From Lachnospiraceae bacterium (lineage in GTDB: Bacteria > Bacillota > Clostridia > Lachnospirales > Lachnospiraceae), in NCBI GenBank assembly GCA_910575255.1, contig CAJTEM010000003.1:1-64000 (forward strand): a DNA stretch of 64,000 nt, written 5' to 3'. Positions 17,774-27,244 of the stretch are shown one piece after another; the stretch's first letter is position 1; each line of letters opens with the position of its first letter. A model generated the notes under the pieces. That model was given only the letters and a program-made list of their open reading frames with translations. It searched no databases and was not told the origin of the DNA. Position numbers and translations under genes: made by a program.

Positions 17774-18308
17774 GGCAAATTCTCCTTTCCTCAGTCCTGC
17801 CCTGGTTTTTGGCATCTTGGCGCCCCTCGGGAGATTCTTTCCTCCTGCCCTGTGTCCGGACAACAAGTACATCCTTCGGACAATTGCTACAGTACACCCG
17901 TCGGGGTGTGTCCTCCCCCCAATCCGTTCCCCAAGCCTAAACCATACCCATTTCCACAGATACAGCCTCACAGCCAGAGCCGGTTTTGGGCAAACTTCAC
18001 CCGGCATTTTAACAAAGTTGCCATAGTATTATAGCACCGCAATATTTGTAATGCAAGCACTTTTTTACTGTTTTTCCCTGTTTTCTCCCGTTTTTTTCAG
18101 GTTTTTCCCACCTTTTTAGCCCTTTCTTTTCCGGTTCCCCCTATCTTTCCAGATCTCCTCTGTCTCTCAACCTTCCTCTGTCTTTCTGAATTTCCCTTCC
18201 GTTTTAAGTATGACCCACACTAATTAGCTAAGCCAACAAACAGCCTTGGAGGGAGGAGGGTGGCCCCCCCCCCTCGCCTATCTGACCTACCCCAGATAAC
18301 TCCAAACT
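17774..18308 (-). other. 535-bp spacer with alpha-operon leader and promoter
   Basis: In most Firmicutes infA and rpmJ nearly touch; here they are 535 bp apart. The spacer holds a promoter (18028-18056), a leader of about 245 nt with G/C-rich hairpin-forming segments around 17880-17930, a run of ten C (18264-18273) and a CTCCAAGGCTG stretch on the minus strand resembling the repeat family. No gene is supported. Confidence 0.75.
18028..18056 (-). promoter_or_regulatory. Alpha-operon promoter (rpmJ-rpsM-rpsK-rpsD-rpoA-rplQ)
   Basis: On the minus strand TTGCAT (18051-18056) and TATAAT (18028-18033) have a 17-bp spacer. The upstream sequence AAAAAAGTGCTTGCATT is nearly identical to that of the S10 promoter at 31802-31830. 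Transcription should begin near 18021. Confidence 0.9.
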
Positions 18309-18527
18309 CTATTTATCCCTCCAGATAATCCTCCCCTTGGACAGATCATACGGCGACAACTCAATCGTCACCCGATCCCCCGGAAGAATCCGGATATAAT
18401 TCATCCGCAGCTTCCCGCTGATATGCGCCAGCACCTGATGCCCGTTCTCCAGTTCCACCTGGAACATGGCATTCGGCAGCTTCTCCACAACAGTTCCCTC
18501 AATCTCAATTACATCTGCTTTTGACAT
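18309..18527 (-). CDS. infA: Translation initiation factor IF-1
   Basis: A 72-aa OB-fold protein that occupies the ribosomal A site during initiation. [37 protein letters not shown] and the end [10 protein letters not shown] are canonical. It follows the KOW-domain gene by 118 bases and precedes a separate alpha-operon promoter. Confidence 0.98.
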   Translation of the reverse strand: MSKADVIEIEGTVVEKLPNAMFQVELENGHQVLAHISGKLRMNYIRILPGDRVTIELSPYDLSKGRIIWRDK

Positions 18528-18645
18528 GTACTCTTACCTCCTGAATGCGTAGCATCTGCAACAGCCCAGATGCCCTTACGGTTATTCACTCTTTCACTCT
18601 CCCGGATCCCCGATCCACAGGATTTCAGACTGCACTCCCCCGGTA

Positions 18646-18909
18646 CTAATACTCCCCTTCACCGGATGTGCATTTCACAAAACTTTTCAGCCGGGCATAA
18701 AGTTCCTCATCCGACACCGGAAACTCCTTCACCAGACTGTTCTTCACCAGCTGGATATGCTTTTTATTCTTCCGCTTGGGATGTCCCTGCGTCCGGGTTC
18801 TTCCGTCTGCCAACAGCACCCGCTCCCCGTCCACAGATAATATCACATAGTACTGATCCTTATCATGCCCGGCAAGAGATCTTGCCAGACAACCTGGTTG
18901 ATAATCCAT
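18646..18909 (-). CDS. KOW-domain RNA-binding protein (L14e-like)
   Basis: An 87-aa protein with a KOW-like N-terminus: PGCLARSLAGHDKDQYYVI and LLADGRTRTQGHPKRKNKKHIQ are typical of the small clostridial proteins found between map and infA. The role is probably RNA or ribosome binding; function is not established. ATG at 18909 is preferred; a GTG at 18927 would overlap the map stop codon but has a poorly placed ribosome binding site. Confidence 0.85.
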   Translation of the reverse strand: MDYQPGCLARSLAGHDKDQYYVILSVDGERVLLADGRTRTQGHPKRKNKKHIQLVKNSLVKEFPVSDEELYARLKSFVKCTSGEGEY

Positions 18910-18923
18910 CCTGTTCACCGTCC

Positions 18924-19676
18924 TCACAGCAGAGACAAAATCTCCGGCTCTCCCTCTGTAATCAAAACCGTGTTCTCATAATGGGCAGAGAGGGAACCGT
19001 CATCCGTTACCACCGTCCAGTCATCATTCAGCCACACCACATCCGCACGCCCCATATTAATCATGGGCTCAATGGCAAGGGTCATGCCCGGGCACAGGCG
19101 GATACCCTTCCGCCTCTGGGCAAAATTAGGCACCTCCGGATCCTCATGAAGAGCCTTTCCCACCCCGTGTCCTACCAGGTCGCGGACCACCCCATAGCCA
19201 AAATGCTCCGCATAGGCCTGGATTGCCGAGGAGATATCATTGAGATGCCTGCCTGCCCTCGCATACTTGATGCCCTCAAAAAAGCATTCCCTGGTCACCT
19301 CGATCAGCTGCTGGGCTTCCGGTGAAATCCTGCCGATGGCATGGGTCCTGGCTGCATCGGAATGGTATCCGTTGTAGATCACCCCTGCATCCAGGCTGAC
19401 GATATCCCCCTCCCGGAGAATCCTGTGCTTATTCGGAATCCCATGCACCACTTCGTCATTTACCGACACGCAGATGGAAGCAGGATATCCGTTATAATTC
19501 TTAAAGGAAGGAATACAGCCAAAGCTGCGGATCAGCCTCTCCCCGGTCCGGTCGATATCCATGGTGGATATCCCCGGCTTCAGCATTTTGCCCAACTCCT
19601 CATGAACATGGGCAAGGATTCTTCCCGCTTCCCGCATCAATTCTATCTCTCGCTCTGATTTAATCGACACTGACAT
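18924..19676 (-). CDS. map: Methionine aminopeptidase type I
   Basis: A 250-aa metallo-aminopeptidase that removes the N-terminal methionine from new proteins. The metal ligands appear in order: DAG (Asp), HSDAARTHAIG (Asp), GHGVGKALHEDPEVPN (His), TLAIEPM (Glu) and the final Glu in the SAHYENTVLIT region. It follows adk by 2 bases. Confidence 0.97.
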   Translation of the reverse strand: MSVSIKSEREIELMREAGRILAHVHEELGKMLKPGISTMDIDRTGERLIRSFGCIPSFKNYNGYPASICVSVNDEVVHGIPNKHRILREGDIVSLDAGVIYNGYHSDAARTHAIGRISPEAQQLIEVTRECFFEGIKYARAGRHLNDISSAIQAYAEHFGYGVVRDLVGHGVGKALHEDPEVPNFAQRRKGIRLCPGMTLAIEPMINMGRADVVWLNDDWTVVTDDGSLSAHYENTVLITEGEPEILSLL

Positions 19677-19678
19677 AA

Positions 19679-20323
19679 TTACGCCCCCAGAACGGCCACA
19701 ATGTCCCGAAATACTTCATTCAGTTCCTTGGTCCCGTCCACTGTAACCAGAATCCCCTGCTTCTTATAATAATCAATCAGAGGCTGGGTCTGGTCATGAT
19801 ATACCCTCAGGCGCTTCTGAACCGTCTCCGGCTTGTCGTCATCCCGCAGCACCAGCGCCTCCTGGCAGCTGTCGCACACCCCCTCCGCCTTGGGCGGGTT
19901 GAACATGATGTGATAGGTGGCGCCGCACTTTAAGCAGGCTCTTCTCCCCCCCATACGGGTAACAATCGACTCATCCGGCACATCCACGTCCACCGCATAA
20001 TCCATCTTCTCCCCCCGCTTTTCCAGGGCGGCGGTGAGGCTTTCTGCCTGGGGAATCGTCCTGGGGAAGCCGTCCAGCACATATCCTCCGGCACAGTCAG
20101 CCTCACTGATCCGATCTAACAGCATGCCGATGGTCACATCGTCCGGCACCAGCTGTCCCTGATCCATGTAAGACTTTGCCTTCATGCCCAGTTCCGTTCC
20201 CCCCTTGATATTCGCACGGAAAATATCACCTGTGGAAATGTGGGGGATTCCATATTTCTCAGCAATCTTCTTGGCCTGAGTTCCTTTCCCCGCACCCGGA
20301 GCACCCAACATAATAATCTTCAT
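19679..20323 (-). CDS. adk: Adenylate kinase
   Basis: A 214-aa long-form enzyme interconverting ATP plus AMP and two ADP. The P-loop GAPGAGKGTQ, the GFPRTIPQAE region and a lid with four cysteines (CLKC and CDSC) that should bind zinc are seen. It is translationally close to map and separated from secY by an 88-base spacer with a terminator-like hairpin. Confidence 0.97.
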   Translation of the reverse strand: MKIIMLGAPGAGKGTQAKKIAEKYGIPHISTGDIFRANIKGGTELGMKAKSYMDQGQLVPDDVTIGMLLDRISEADCAGGYVLDGFPRTIPQAESLTAALEKRGEKMDYAVDVDVPDESIVTRMGGRRACLKCGATYHIMFNPPKAEGVCDSCQEALVLRDDDKPETVQKRLRVYHDQTQPLIDYYKKQGILVTVDGTKELNEVFRDIVAVLGA

Positions 20324-20361
20324 CTCTGACCTCCTCTTCTTTCAGCTTTTCTCTTTATAGC

Positions 20362-20399
20362 AGAAAAAGCTGCCGCCCATTATCCTTTGCGCAGCAGCT
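20362..20399 (-). terminator. Terminator-like hairpin between secY and adk
   Basis: Arms AGCTGCCGC (20368-20376) and GCAGCAGCT (20391-20399) pair with one mismatch. On the minus strand the stem is followed by TTTTTCTGC. It could attenuate read-through from the spc segment into adk-map-infA. Confidence 0.55.
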
Positions 20400-20411
20400 C
20401 TCCAGCTTATC

Positions 20412-21728
20412 TTAATCGTTTAAAAATCCCTTATAATTCCGTACAATCACCTGTGACTCAATCGCCTTGATGGTCTCCAGGATTACACTGACAATAATGA
20501 TCAGGGAAGTACCCAGGAAGGACAAACGGCTCACTCCGAACACACCGGAAATCATAATCGGAATTACACTGATAATAATCAGGCCGACGGCGCCAACAAA
20601 AATAATATAATTCAAAATCTTGTCCAGATATTCCGATGTGGGCTTGCCCGGACGGATACCCGGGATAAAACCACCGGACTTCTTCATATTGTTAGCAACT
20701 TCCAGAGGGTTAAAGGTAATCGATGTGTAGAAATAGGCAAACAGCACAATCAACACAATATAAATCACCAGACCCACCGAATACCAGGGCATCTCCGGAC
20801 GGAACCAGGAAGACTGATTCAGCATCATCAGAATCTTGCCCGGAATCGTACTGTAATCCGGATTAAAGAACTGCGCAATCACAACCGGGAAGGATAAAAT
20901 CGAAGAGGCAAAAATCACCGGGATCACACCTGCGGTATTCACCTTCAGCGGGATATGGGAGGACTGTCCCCCCACCATCTTCCGTCCTACCATCTTCTTG
21001 GAATACTGTACCGGGATCCTGCGCTCACCGTCCTGCAGATAGACCACAAATACTACCATTGCCACAATAACAGCCATGATCATCAAAAGCGCCACTACCT
21101 GCACGGCAATAATCCTGCCGTTCATAAACGTATTATACAGGCTGCTTACATCCTGGGGCAGGGAAGACACAATATTGAAAAGCAGGACAATGGAAATCCC
21201 ATTCCCCACACCCTTCTCTGTAATCCGCTCACCAATCCACATCAGGAATGCACTTCCCGCGGTCATTGTCATCACCGCAACCACCACACTCCAGAAATTG
21301 TAATCAATCAGCAAGCCCTGGCCGCCAAACTCAACTGCCATAGCCGTAGACTCAAGCAGAGCCAGCGCCACGGTCAGATAACGGGTATACTCCGCAATCT
21401 TCTTTCTGCCATCCTCGCCTTCCCGCTGCATCTCCTCCAGCTTCGGAATCGCAATGGTCAGAAGCTGCATGATAATGGAAGATGTAATATACGGGGTAAT
21501 GCTCAGAGCCAGCACGGACATGGAGGTAAAGGAACCGCCTGTCATGGCATCAAAGAAATTGAATGCATCGCCGCTCTGCCTGGCAAAAAAATCCTTAAAG
21601 TAGGAGGTATTCACCCCGGGAATCGGAAGTTCCGACCCGAAGCGAATCACCACCAGCATCATGAAAGTATAAAGAAGCTTTTTACGGATCTCTTTATCCT
21701 TCCATGCATTTCGGAGTGTCTTTAACAT
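20412..21728 (-). CDS. secY: Protein translocase subunit SecY
   Basis: A 438-aa membrane channel with ten expected helices. The N-terminal plug region follows SELPIPGVNTSYF. The cytoplasmic loop carries GERRIPVQYSKK, and the end has GTSLIIIVSVILETIKAIESQ-type sequence typical of the last helix. With SecE and SecG it forms the translocon; those genes are elsewhere. It is 1 base after rplO. Confidence 0.98.
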   Translation of the reverse strand: MLKTLRNAWKDKEIRKKLLYTFMMLVVIRFGSELPIPGVNTSYFKDFFARQSGDAFNFFDAMTGGSFTSMSVLALSITPYITSSIIMQLLTIAIPKLEEMQREGEDGRKKIAEYTRYLTVALALLESTAMAVEFGGQGLLIDYNFWSVVVAVMTMTAGSAFLMWIGERITEKGVGNGISIVLLFNIVSSLPQDVSSLYNTFMNGRIIAVQVVALLMIMAVIVAMVVFVVYLQDGERRIPVQYSKKMVGRKMVGGQSSHIPLKVNTAGVIPVIFASSILSFPVVIAQFFNPDYSTIPGKILMMLNQSSWFRPEMPWYSVGLVIYIVLIVLFAYFYTSITFNPLEVANNMKKSGGFIPGIRPGKPTSEYLDKILNYIIFVGAVGLIIISVIPIMISGVFGVSRLSFLGTSLIIIVSVILETIKAIESQVIVRNYKGFLND

Positions 21729-21729
21729 A

Positions 21730-22170
21730 TTAGATCACCTCGCAGGTTCCACCTAAAGCCTCAATCTTTGTTTTTGCACCCTCGCTGAATGCATCTACTT
21801 TTACGGTCAGCTTTTTGGTTAATTCTCCGTCACCAAGAATCTTGACACCGTCTCTGGGATTCTTAATGATACCGCACTCCATCAGGGACTCCACCGTAAC
21901 CACTGCATCATTGTCAAAACGCTCCAGGGCGCTCACATTGATCGCAACGATCTCTTTCGTATTGCGGTTCGTAAACCCTCTCTTCGGAATGCGACGGTAC
22001 AAAGGCATCTGACCGCCCTCAAAACCAGGTCTCGGAGCACCGGAACGAGCCTTCTGTCCCTTGTGTCCCTTGCCGGCAGTCTTGCCGTTGCCTGAACCGT
22101 GACCGCGCCCTCTTCTGAAATTATCGCTGTGCTTGGAACCGGCAGCCGGTTGTAAATTCGATAAATCCAT
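21730..22170 (-). CDS. rplO: 50S ribosomal protein L15
   Basis: A 146-aa L15 with the N-terminal [20 protein letters not shown] segment and the YRRIPKRGF motif. ATG at 22170 is chosen, with AAGGAGG 9 bases upstream; a GTG codon precedes it directly. Confidence 0.97.
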   Translation of the reverse strand: MDLSNLQPAAGSKHSDNFRRGRGHGSGNGKTAGKGHKGQKARSGAPRPGFEGGQMPLYRRIPKRGFTNRNTKEIVAINVSALERFDNDAVVTVESLMECGIIKNPRDGVKILGDGELTKKLTVKVDAFSEGAKTKIEALGGTCEVI

Positions 22171-22196
22171 CACATTGCACCTCCTTACTTCGGTAA

Positions 22197-22379
22197 TTAG
22201 ATTTCTTCAACTTTCACCAAGTGCTTCACATGCCAGATCATGCCTCTGACCGCATCATTATCCGGCAGTTCTACTGTCTTGTTCAGCTTTCTAAGGCCCA
22301 GGGCCTCCACCGTCGCTTTCTGCTTCGGGATCGCCCCAATCGGGGATTTGACTAATGTCACTTTTAACTTCTCAGCCAT
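22197..22379 (-). CDS. rpmD: 50S ribosomal protein L30
   Basis: A 60-aa L30 (short bacterial type). [25 protein letters not shown] and [13 protein letters not shown] are canonical. It lies between rpsE and rplO with short spacers. Confidence 0.97.
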   Translation of the reverse strand: MAEKLKVTLVKSPIGAIPKQKATVEALGLRKLNKTVELPDNDAVRGMIWHVKHLVKVEEI

Positions 22380-22392
22380 CTCATTCTCCTCC

Positions 22393-22902
22393 TTAGCCTA
22401 AAATCTCTTCCACGGATTTGCCGCGCAGTCTCGCATACTCCTCCGGAGTCTTAAGCTTGGTCAGCCCGTCAATCACAGCCAGCACAACATTGGTCTTATT
22501 GTTGGAACCCAGGGACTTTGCACGGACGTTCTTAATCCCTGCCAGTTCCAGTACCGCACGGGCCGGGCCGCCGGCGATGATACCGGTACCTTCCGGAGCT
22601 CGCTTCATCAGCACGCTGGAACTGCCAAACTGTGCCAGGATATCATGAGGAATACTCTGGTTCTCATCCACCGGAATCTCCACCAGGTTCTTGGCAGCTG
22701 CCTCTTTTCCTTTCCGGATTGCCTCCGGAACCTCACCTGCCTTACCCAGGCCGGCACCCACGTGTCCCTTGCCGTCGCCCACCACTACCAGAGCAGAGAA
22801 TCTCATGGTGCGGCCGCCTTTTACCGTCTTGGATACACGCTTGATTGCCACTACATTATCATTTAACTCTAACTGACTTGCGTCAATAATTGTACGCTTC
22901 AT
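22393..22902 (-). CDS. rpsE: 30S ribosomal protein S5
   Basis: A 169-aa S5 that contributes to decoding accuracy. The N-terminal double-stranded RNA-binding domain contains [20 protein letters not shown] and [15 protein letters not shown], and the C-terminal domain [11 protein letters not shown]. It is 13 bases before rpmD. Confidence 0.98.
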   Translation of the reverse strand: MKRTIIDASQLELNDNVVAIKRVSKTVKGGRTMRFSALVVVGDGKGHVGAGLGKAGEVPEAIRKGKEAAAKNLVEIPVDENQSIPHDILAQFGSSSVLMKRAPEGTGIIAGGPARAVLELAGIKNVRAKSLGSNNKTNVVLAVIDGLTKLKTPEEYARLRGKSVEEILG

Positions 22903-22918
22903 GCCGTTCTCCTCTCTA

Positions 22919-23287
22919 CTAGAATTTCAGACCGGCCTCCCGGGCCGCATCTGCAAGTGCCTGAATCTTACCCTGGTAAATGAAACCGCCCCGGTCAAAC
23001 ACGACCTCCTCGATTCCCTTCTCCAGCGCCCTCTTAGCGATCAGAGTTCCAACATAGCTGGCAGCAGCCACATCATTGGTATGCTCCAGTTCCTCTCTTG
23101 CTGCCTTCTCCAAGGTAGATGCCGCAACCAGAGTATTGCCGACGGAATCGTCAATAATCTGGGCATACATATGACTGTTGCTTCTGAACACAGCCAGACG
23201 CGGTCTCTCTGCAGTCCCTGCAAAGCGGTTGCGTAATCTGGTATGTTTTTTAACGCGAACTTCTTTTCTAGATTTCTTGCTAACCAT
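22919..23287 (-). CDS. rplR: 50S ribosomal protein L18
   Basis: A 122-aa 5S-rRNA-binding protein. [19 protein letters not shown] and AFDRGGF-like [15 protein letters not shown] and the [11 protein letters not shown] end are family typical. Spacing to rplF and rpsE is 14-16 bases. Confidence 0.98.
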   Translation of the reverse strand: MVSKKSRKEVRVKKHTRLRNRFAGTAERPRLAVFRSNSHMYAQIIDDSVGNTLVAASTLEKAAREELEHTNDVAAASYVGTLIAKRALEKGIEEVVFDRGGFIYQGKIQALADAAREAGLKF

Positions 23288-23301
23288 TTTCGCACTCCCT
23301 C

Positions 23302-23844
23302 CTACTTCTTACCAGTCTTACCAACTTTACGTCTGATTGTCTCATCGGCGTACTTAATGCCCTTGCCCTTATACGGCTCAGGTCTTCTCTTGTCTCTGAT
23401 TTCCGCAGCATACTGGCCAACTTTTTCTTTATCGATACCCTTCACCGTGATCTTGTTCTGCCCCTCCAGGACTGTCTCCAGCCCCTCCGGATCCTCCATC
23501 TCCACCGGATGGGAATAACCCAGGTTCAAGGTTAATTTCTTGCCCTGCTTGGATGCACGGTAACCGACACCGTTCACCTCCAGAACCTTCTCATAGCCGT
23601 TGGTCACTCCAACAACCATGTTGTTGATCAGGGTCCTGGTGAGTCCGTGAAGGGATTTCATCCTCTTTAAGTCATTGGGTCTGGTTACTATGATATGTCC
23701 ATCCTCTTCCTTTATAGACATCTCCGGGGCCAGTTCTCTCTCAAGAGTTCCCTTCGGCCCTTTTACAGTCACTTTATTATTCTCCGCAATCGTCACAGTC
23801 ACACCTGCCGGGATCGCGATTGGCATTCTTCCGATACGTGACAT
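23302..23844 (-). CDS. rplF: 50S ribosomal protein L6
   Basis: A 180-aa L6 with two repeated RNA-binding domains, ending with the signature [14 protein letters not shown]. It is preceded by an unusual 218-base spacer after rpsH. Confidence 0.98.
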   Translation of the reverse strand: MSRIGRMPIAIPAGVTVTIAENNKVTVKGPKGTLERELAPEMSIKEEDGHIIVTRPNDLKRMKSLHGLTRTLINNMVVGVTNGYEKVLEVNGVGYRASKQGKKLTLNLGYSHPVEMEDPEGLETVLEGQNKITVKGIDKEKVGQYAAEIRDKRRPEPYKGKGIKYADETIRRKVGKTGKK

Positions 23845-24062
23845 GCCATTTACCTCCTACTTAGATTTTCGGAAAAGGCCTGTGCCTTTTCTGTTTTCAG
23901 TTCTCTGTCTCTTGTTGTGCTTTTGCAGGTTCTCCCTGCGGCTACACGTCACTCAACTCAGTTCAGCTGCCGCCCTCGGCTTAGCCTCACCAAGGTTCGT
24001 GACAAAGCCCGCACCAAACTCGGCTTTCGCCTTCGGCTCGGCCTCGTTAAGTTGCTTTCGGC
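23845..24062 (-). repeat. Long intercistronic spacer rpsH-rplF with repeat-like sequence
   Basis: In other Firmicutes this junction is a few tens of bases. The 3' part carries CACTCAACT, ACCAAACTCGGC, CTTCGCCTTCGGCTCG and TTAAGTTGCTTTCGGCC blocks (plus strand). Similar blocks in the same order occur in the rpsQ-rpmC spacer (26396-26609), so the two look like copies of one element. Confidence 0.55.
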
Positions 24063-24464
24063 CTACCACACAAACGCCAGTACTTCGCCGCCTACACCTA
24101 ACTGACGGGCTTCCTTGTCGGTTACCACGCCCTGGTTTGTAGAAATGATAGCGGTTCCCAAACCGCCCAATACCTTCGGCAGGTCCTCTTTATTCGCGTA
24201 TACACGCAGACCCGGCTTGGAGATTCTCTTGATGCCGCTGATAATCTTCTCGTTCTTGTCAGCGCCGTACTTCAAAGTAATGCGGATCGTTTTAAACGAA
24301 CCGTCCTCAATAATGTCATATTTCTGAACATAGCCCTCTTTCACCAGAATGTCGGCAATCGCCAGCTTCATCCTGGATGAGGGAACGTCTACGGTATCAT
24401 GCTTGGCAGTATTAGCATTACGAATTCTTGTAAGCATATCTGCAATGGGATCACTCATTGTCAT
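24063..24464 (-). CDS. rpsH: 30S ribosomal protein S8
   Basis: A 133-aa S8 that binds the central domain of 16S rRNA and, in many bacteria, represses its own operon. [24 protein letters not shown] and the end GGEVLAFVW are canonical. It is flanked on both sides by long spacers (197 and 218 bases). Confidence 0.98.
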   Translation of the reverse strand: MTMSDPIADMLTRIRNANTAKHDTVDVPSSRMKLAIADILVKEGYVQKYDIIEDGSFKTIRITLKYGADKNEKIISGIKRISKPGLRVYANKEDLPKVLGGLGTAIISTNQGVVTDKEARQLGVGGEVLAFVW

Positions 24465-24661
24465 GGTAGATATTTTCCTCCTTGTTTATTGTGCTGATTT
24501 TCACGCGGTAAGCCGCGATAGTCCGCCCTGCCCGGACATTTACTCAGGTAAACTTCCTGTAGAAATGCCATCAGGCTGCACGGACGGCCCCTGCTTTCGC
24601 TTTTTGCCCCTCCGGCTCCCGGTTACGGCAGCCAGGCTTCATGAGCCTAAGCAGCAAAAGG
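24465..24661 (-). other. 197-base spacer rpsN-rpsH
   Basis: No gene is seen. The plus strand reads GCGGTAAGCCGC and GCCTAAGC-type short inverted segments. It is unusually long for this junction and is similar in character to the other long spacers of the cluster. Confidence 0.5.
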
Positions 24662-24847
24662 TCACCAGCTTGCTTTCTTAACGCCAGGAATCTGTCCCTT
24701 GTATGCCAGTTCACGGAAGCATATACGGCAAATCCCATATTTTCTCAAATATGCATGCGGCCGTCCGCAGATTCTGCAGCGGTTGTATTCTCTGGTGGAG
24801 AATTTCGCCGGACGCTGCTGTTTAATCTTCATTGAAGTTTTCGCCAT
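24662..24847 (-). CDS. rpsN: 30S ribosomal protein S14 type Z
   Basis: A 61-aa zinc-binding S14. The four cysteines are present in [20 protein letters not shown] arrangement, so this is the C-plus form. It is 15 bases after rplE. Confidence 0.97.
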   Translation of the reverse strand: MAKTSMKIKQQRPAKFSTREYNRCRICGRPHAYLRKYGICRICFRELAYKGQIPGVKKASW

Positions 24848-24862
24848 GGATCTTTCCTCCTG

Positions 24863-25402
24863 TTATTTAGCAAATGGCATATTGAATAATGTCAAAAGTT
24901 CACGGGCTTCTTCATCTGTCTTGGCAGTGGTAACGAAGATGATGTCCATCCCTCTTACCTTGTCAACTTTATCGTATTCAATCTCCGGGAAGATCAGCTG
25001 TTCCTTGATGCCCAGGGCATAGTTCCCTCTTCCGTCAAAGGCATTGGGATTCACGCCGCGGAAGTCACGGACCCGGGGCAGTGCCAAATTGATCAGGCGG
25101 TCTGCAAACTCATACATCTTCTCGCCCCGCAGGGTAACCTTACATCCGATTGCCATGCCTTCTCTCAGCTTAAAGTTCGCCACAGACTTCTTCGCCTTGG
25201 TGGTAATTGCCTTCTGACCGGTGATCAGTTCCAGGTCACGGACTGCAGAATCCAGGATCTTGGCATTCTCCTTTGCCTCGCCAACGCCCATGTTGATCAC
25301 GATCTTATCCAGCTTCGGTACCTGCATGACGTTTTTATAACCAAATTTTTTCATCAGAGCGTCAACCATCTCGTTCTGATACATTTCTTTTAATCTAGCC
25401 AC
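24863..25402 (-). CDS. rplE: 50S ribosomal protein L5
   Basis: A 179-aa L5 of the 5S rRNA complex. [35 protein letters not shown] and [20 protein letters not shown] are canonical. Confidence 0.98.
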   Translation of the reverse strand: MARLKEMYQNEMVDALMKKFGYKNVMQVPKLDKIVINMGVGEAKENAKILDSAVRDLELITGQKAITTKAKKSVANFKLREGMAIGCKVTLRGEKMYEFADRLINLALPRVRDFRGVNPNAFDGRGNYALGIKEQLIFPEIEYDKVDKVRGMDIIFVTTAKTDEEARELLTLFNMPFAK

Positions 25403-25425
25403 TCTTACGTTCCTCCTCTCTGCAA

Positions 25426-25725
25426 TCAGTCAATGACTTTGCCGGTTGCCTTGGCAACACGGACCTTCTTGCCATCTTTTACCTGGAATCCGACTCTGGT
25501 GGCTTTCCCGTCAACAACCAGCATGACATTGGAAATATCCATGGGGGCCTCCTGATGAACAATGCCTCCCTGGGGATTGCCTGCACCAGGTTTGGAATGC
25601 TTGGTCACCATATTGCAGCCCTCGACAATCACCTTACCCTCATGAACATGCAGTACCTTGCCGGTCTTGTCTTTATCTTTTCCTGTGATCACCTTAACGA
25701 GGTCATCTCTCTTGATTTTATGCAC
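25426..25725 (-). CDS. rplX: 50S ribosomal protein L24
   Basis: A 99-aa KOW-domain protein that starts 50S assembly. [19 protein letters not shown] and [16 protein letters not shown] are canonical. Confidence 0.98.
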   Translation of the reverse strand: MHKIKRDDLVKVITGKDKDKTGKVLHVHEGKVIVEGCNMVTKHSKPGAGNPQGGIVHQEAPMDISNVMLVVDGKATRVGFQVKDGKKVRVAKATGKVID

Positions 25726-25738
25726 GGTTCCTACCTCC

Positions 25739-26107
25739 TTACAGTACTTCTGGCGCTAAGGAAACAATCTTCATGAACTGTTTCTCACGCAACTCTCTGG
25801 CAACCGGCCCAAAAATACGGGTTCCCCTCGGGGTCTTGTCATCTTTGATAATTACAGCCGCGTTCTCGTCGAAACGGATATAGGAACCGTCTTTCCGGCG
25901 GGCGCCCTTAACCGTACGCACTACGACCGCTTTCACAACGTCACCCTTTTTTACAACGCCACCTGGTGTTGCATCTTTGACAGAAGCGACGATAATATCA
26001 CCAATATTCGCATATCTTCTTGTGGATCCGCCCATAACACGGATGCAAAGCAGTTCCTTCGCACCGGTATTATCGGCAACCCTCAGTCTGGTCTCCTGCT
26101 GAATCAT
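25739..26107 (-). CDS. rplN: 50S ribosomal protein L14
   Basis: A 122-aa L14. [32 protein letters not shown] and [12 protein letters not shown] are canonical. It is 13 bases before rplX. Confidence 0.98.
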   Translation of the reverse strand: MIQQETRLRVADNTGAKELLCIRVMGGSTRRYANIGDIIVASVKDATPGGVVKKGDVVKAVVVRTVKGARRKDGSYIRFDENAAVIIKDDKTPRGTRIFGPVARELREKQFMKIVSLAPEVL

Positions 26108-26140
26108 GCCTGATAACTCCTTTCAGTTTTTCGAGTTCTT

Positions 26141-26395
26141 TTACCTTGCTTTCTCGATAATCTCCACCAGTCTCCATCTCTTATCCTTAGACAGCGGTCT
26201 GGTCTCCATCACTTTCACGGTATCACCGATGCCGCACTCGTTCTTCTCGTCGTGGGCTTTCAGCTTAACGGTCTTCTTTACGATCTTGCCATACAAAGGA
26301 TGCTTTACATGGTCCTCAATCGCAACCACGATGGTTTTGTCCATCTTGTCACTGACGACTTTACCGACACGGGTCTTCCTCAGATTTCTTTCCAT
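26141..26395 (-). CDS. rpsQ: 30S ribosomal protein S17
   Basis: An 84-aa OB-fold protein. [20 protein letters not shown] and [19 protein letters not shown] are canonical. The gap to rpmC upstream is 214 bases. Confidence 0.98.
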   Translation of the reverse strand: MERNLRKTRVGKVVSDKMDKTIVVAIEDHVKHPLYGKIVKKTVKLKAHDEKNECGIGDTVKVMETRPLSKDKRWRLVEIIEKAR

Positions 26396-26609
26396 GTCTA
26401 ATTTCTCCTCTCTTCCACTACGTCAACGGGTTTGTTCACTCAACTAAATTCACACTTAACCGGGAAGATACATCCTCGCTCTGCTCGGAGTATCTGCTTT
26501 CGCACTAAACTCGACAATACCTCGTTAAGTACTCAATGCATCGTGAACGACCTCGCACTAAGTTCATTCTTCGCCTTCAGCTCGAATTCACTAAATTGCT
26601 TCCGGCCGG
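26396..26609 (-). repeat. Long intercistronic spacer rpmC-rpsQ with repeat-like sequence
   Basis: It contains CACTCAACT, CACTAAACTCG, CCTCGTTAAGTACTC, CTTCGCCTTCAGCTCG and CTAAATTGCTTCCGGCC in the same order as related blocks in the 23845-24062 spacer. rpmC and rpsQ normally almost touch. Confidence 0.55.
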
Positions 26610-26816
26610 TCAGGCCAGTTTTGACTTTTCTGTGATAACAGTCTGAATTCTGGCGATATTCTTGCGGACTTCTTTGATTCTGCTGGTGTTATCCAGCTGA
26701 TTGGTCGCATTCTGGAATCTCAAGTTAAACAGTTCTTTCTTTGCAGCAACCAGTTCTTCCTGCAGCTCTGCAGCCGTCTTCCCCTTTAATCCTTCTACGA
26801 ATTTATTAGTCTTCAC
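26610..26816 (-). CDS. rpmC: 50S ribosomal protein L29
   Basis: A 68-aa two-helix protein near the tunnel exit. [25 protein letters not shown] and [10 protein letters not shown] are typical (the first is cited only as a landmark). It follows rplP by 2 bases. Confidence 0.96.
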   Translation of the reverse strand: MKTNKFVEGLKGKTAAELQEELVAAKKELFNLRFQNATNQLDNTSRIKEVRKNIARIQTVITEKSKLA

Positions 26817-26818
26817 TG

Positions 26819-27244
26819 TTATTCACCGCCTTCTAAATCTGCTTTAGCAGCAATCTTACATTTGCAGGGCAACTTATGCATGGCAAGACGCAGGGCCTCG
26901 CGGGCAGTTTCCTCGGGAACGCCTGCGATCTCAAACATCACTCTGCCCGGTTTCACAACAGCTACCCAGTACTCCAGGGCGCCCTTACCGGAACCCATAC
27001 GAGTCTCAGCAGGCTTCGCTGTCACCGGCTTATCCGGGAAAATCTTGATCCATACTTTACCGCCACGCTTGATATAACGGGTCATAGCCACACGGGCTGC
27101 CTCGATCTGGTTGGACTTGATCCAGCAGGGTTCGGTTGCCACCAGGCCGTACTCACCGTAGCTGATGGTGTTCCCTCTCATCGCCTTGCCCGCCATGCTT
27201 CCGCGGAACTGTTTGCGGCGCTTCACTCTCTTCGGCATTAACAT
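26819..27244 (-). CDS. rplP: 50S ribosomal protein L16
   Basis: A 141-aa L16 beginning [34 protein letters not shown] and [18 protein letters not shown] are canonical. The start codon overlaps the rpsC stop (TAATG), indicating translational coupling. Confidence 0.98.
   Translation of the reverse strand: MLMPKRVKRRKQFRGSMAGKAMRGNTISYGEYGLVATEPCWIKSNQIEAARVAMTRYIKRGGKVWIKIFPDKPVTAKPAETRMGSGKGALEYWVAVVKPGRVMFEIAGVPEETAREALRLAMHKLPCKCKIAAKADLEGGE

Noticed and set aside
17774-18007. N-terminal extension of rpmJ to a 115-aa protein
   Set aside because: L36 is 37 aa in its family, the GTG at 17773 has a proper ribosome binding site, and the upstream part is leader RNA.
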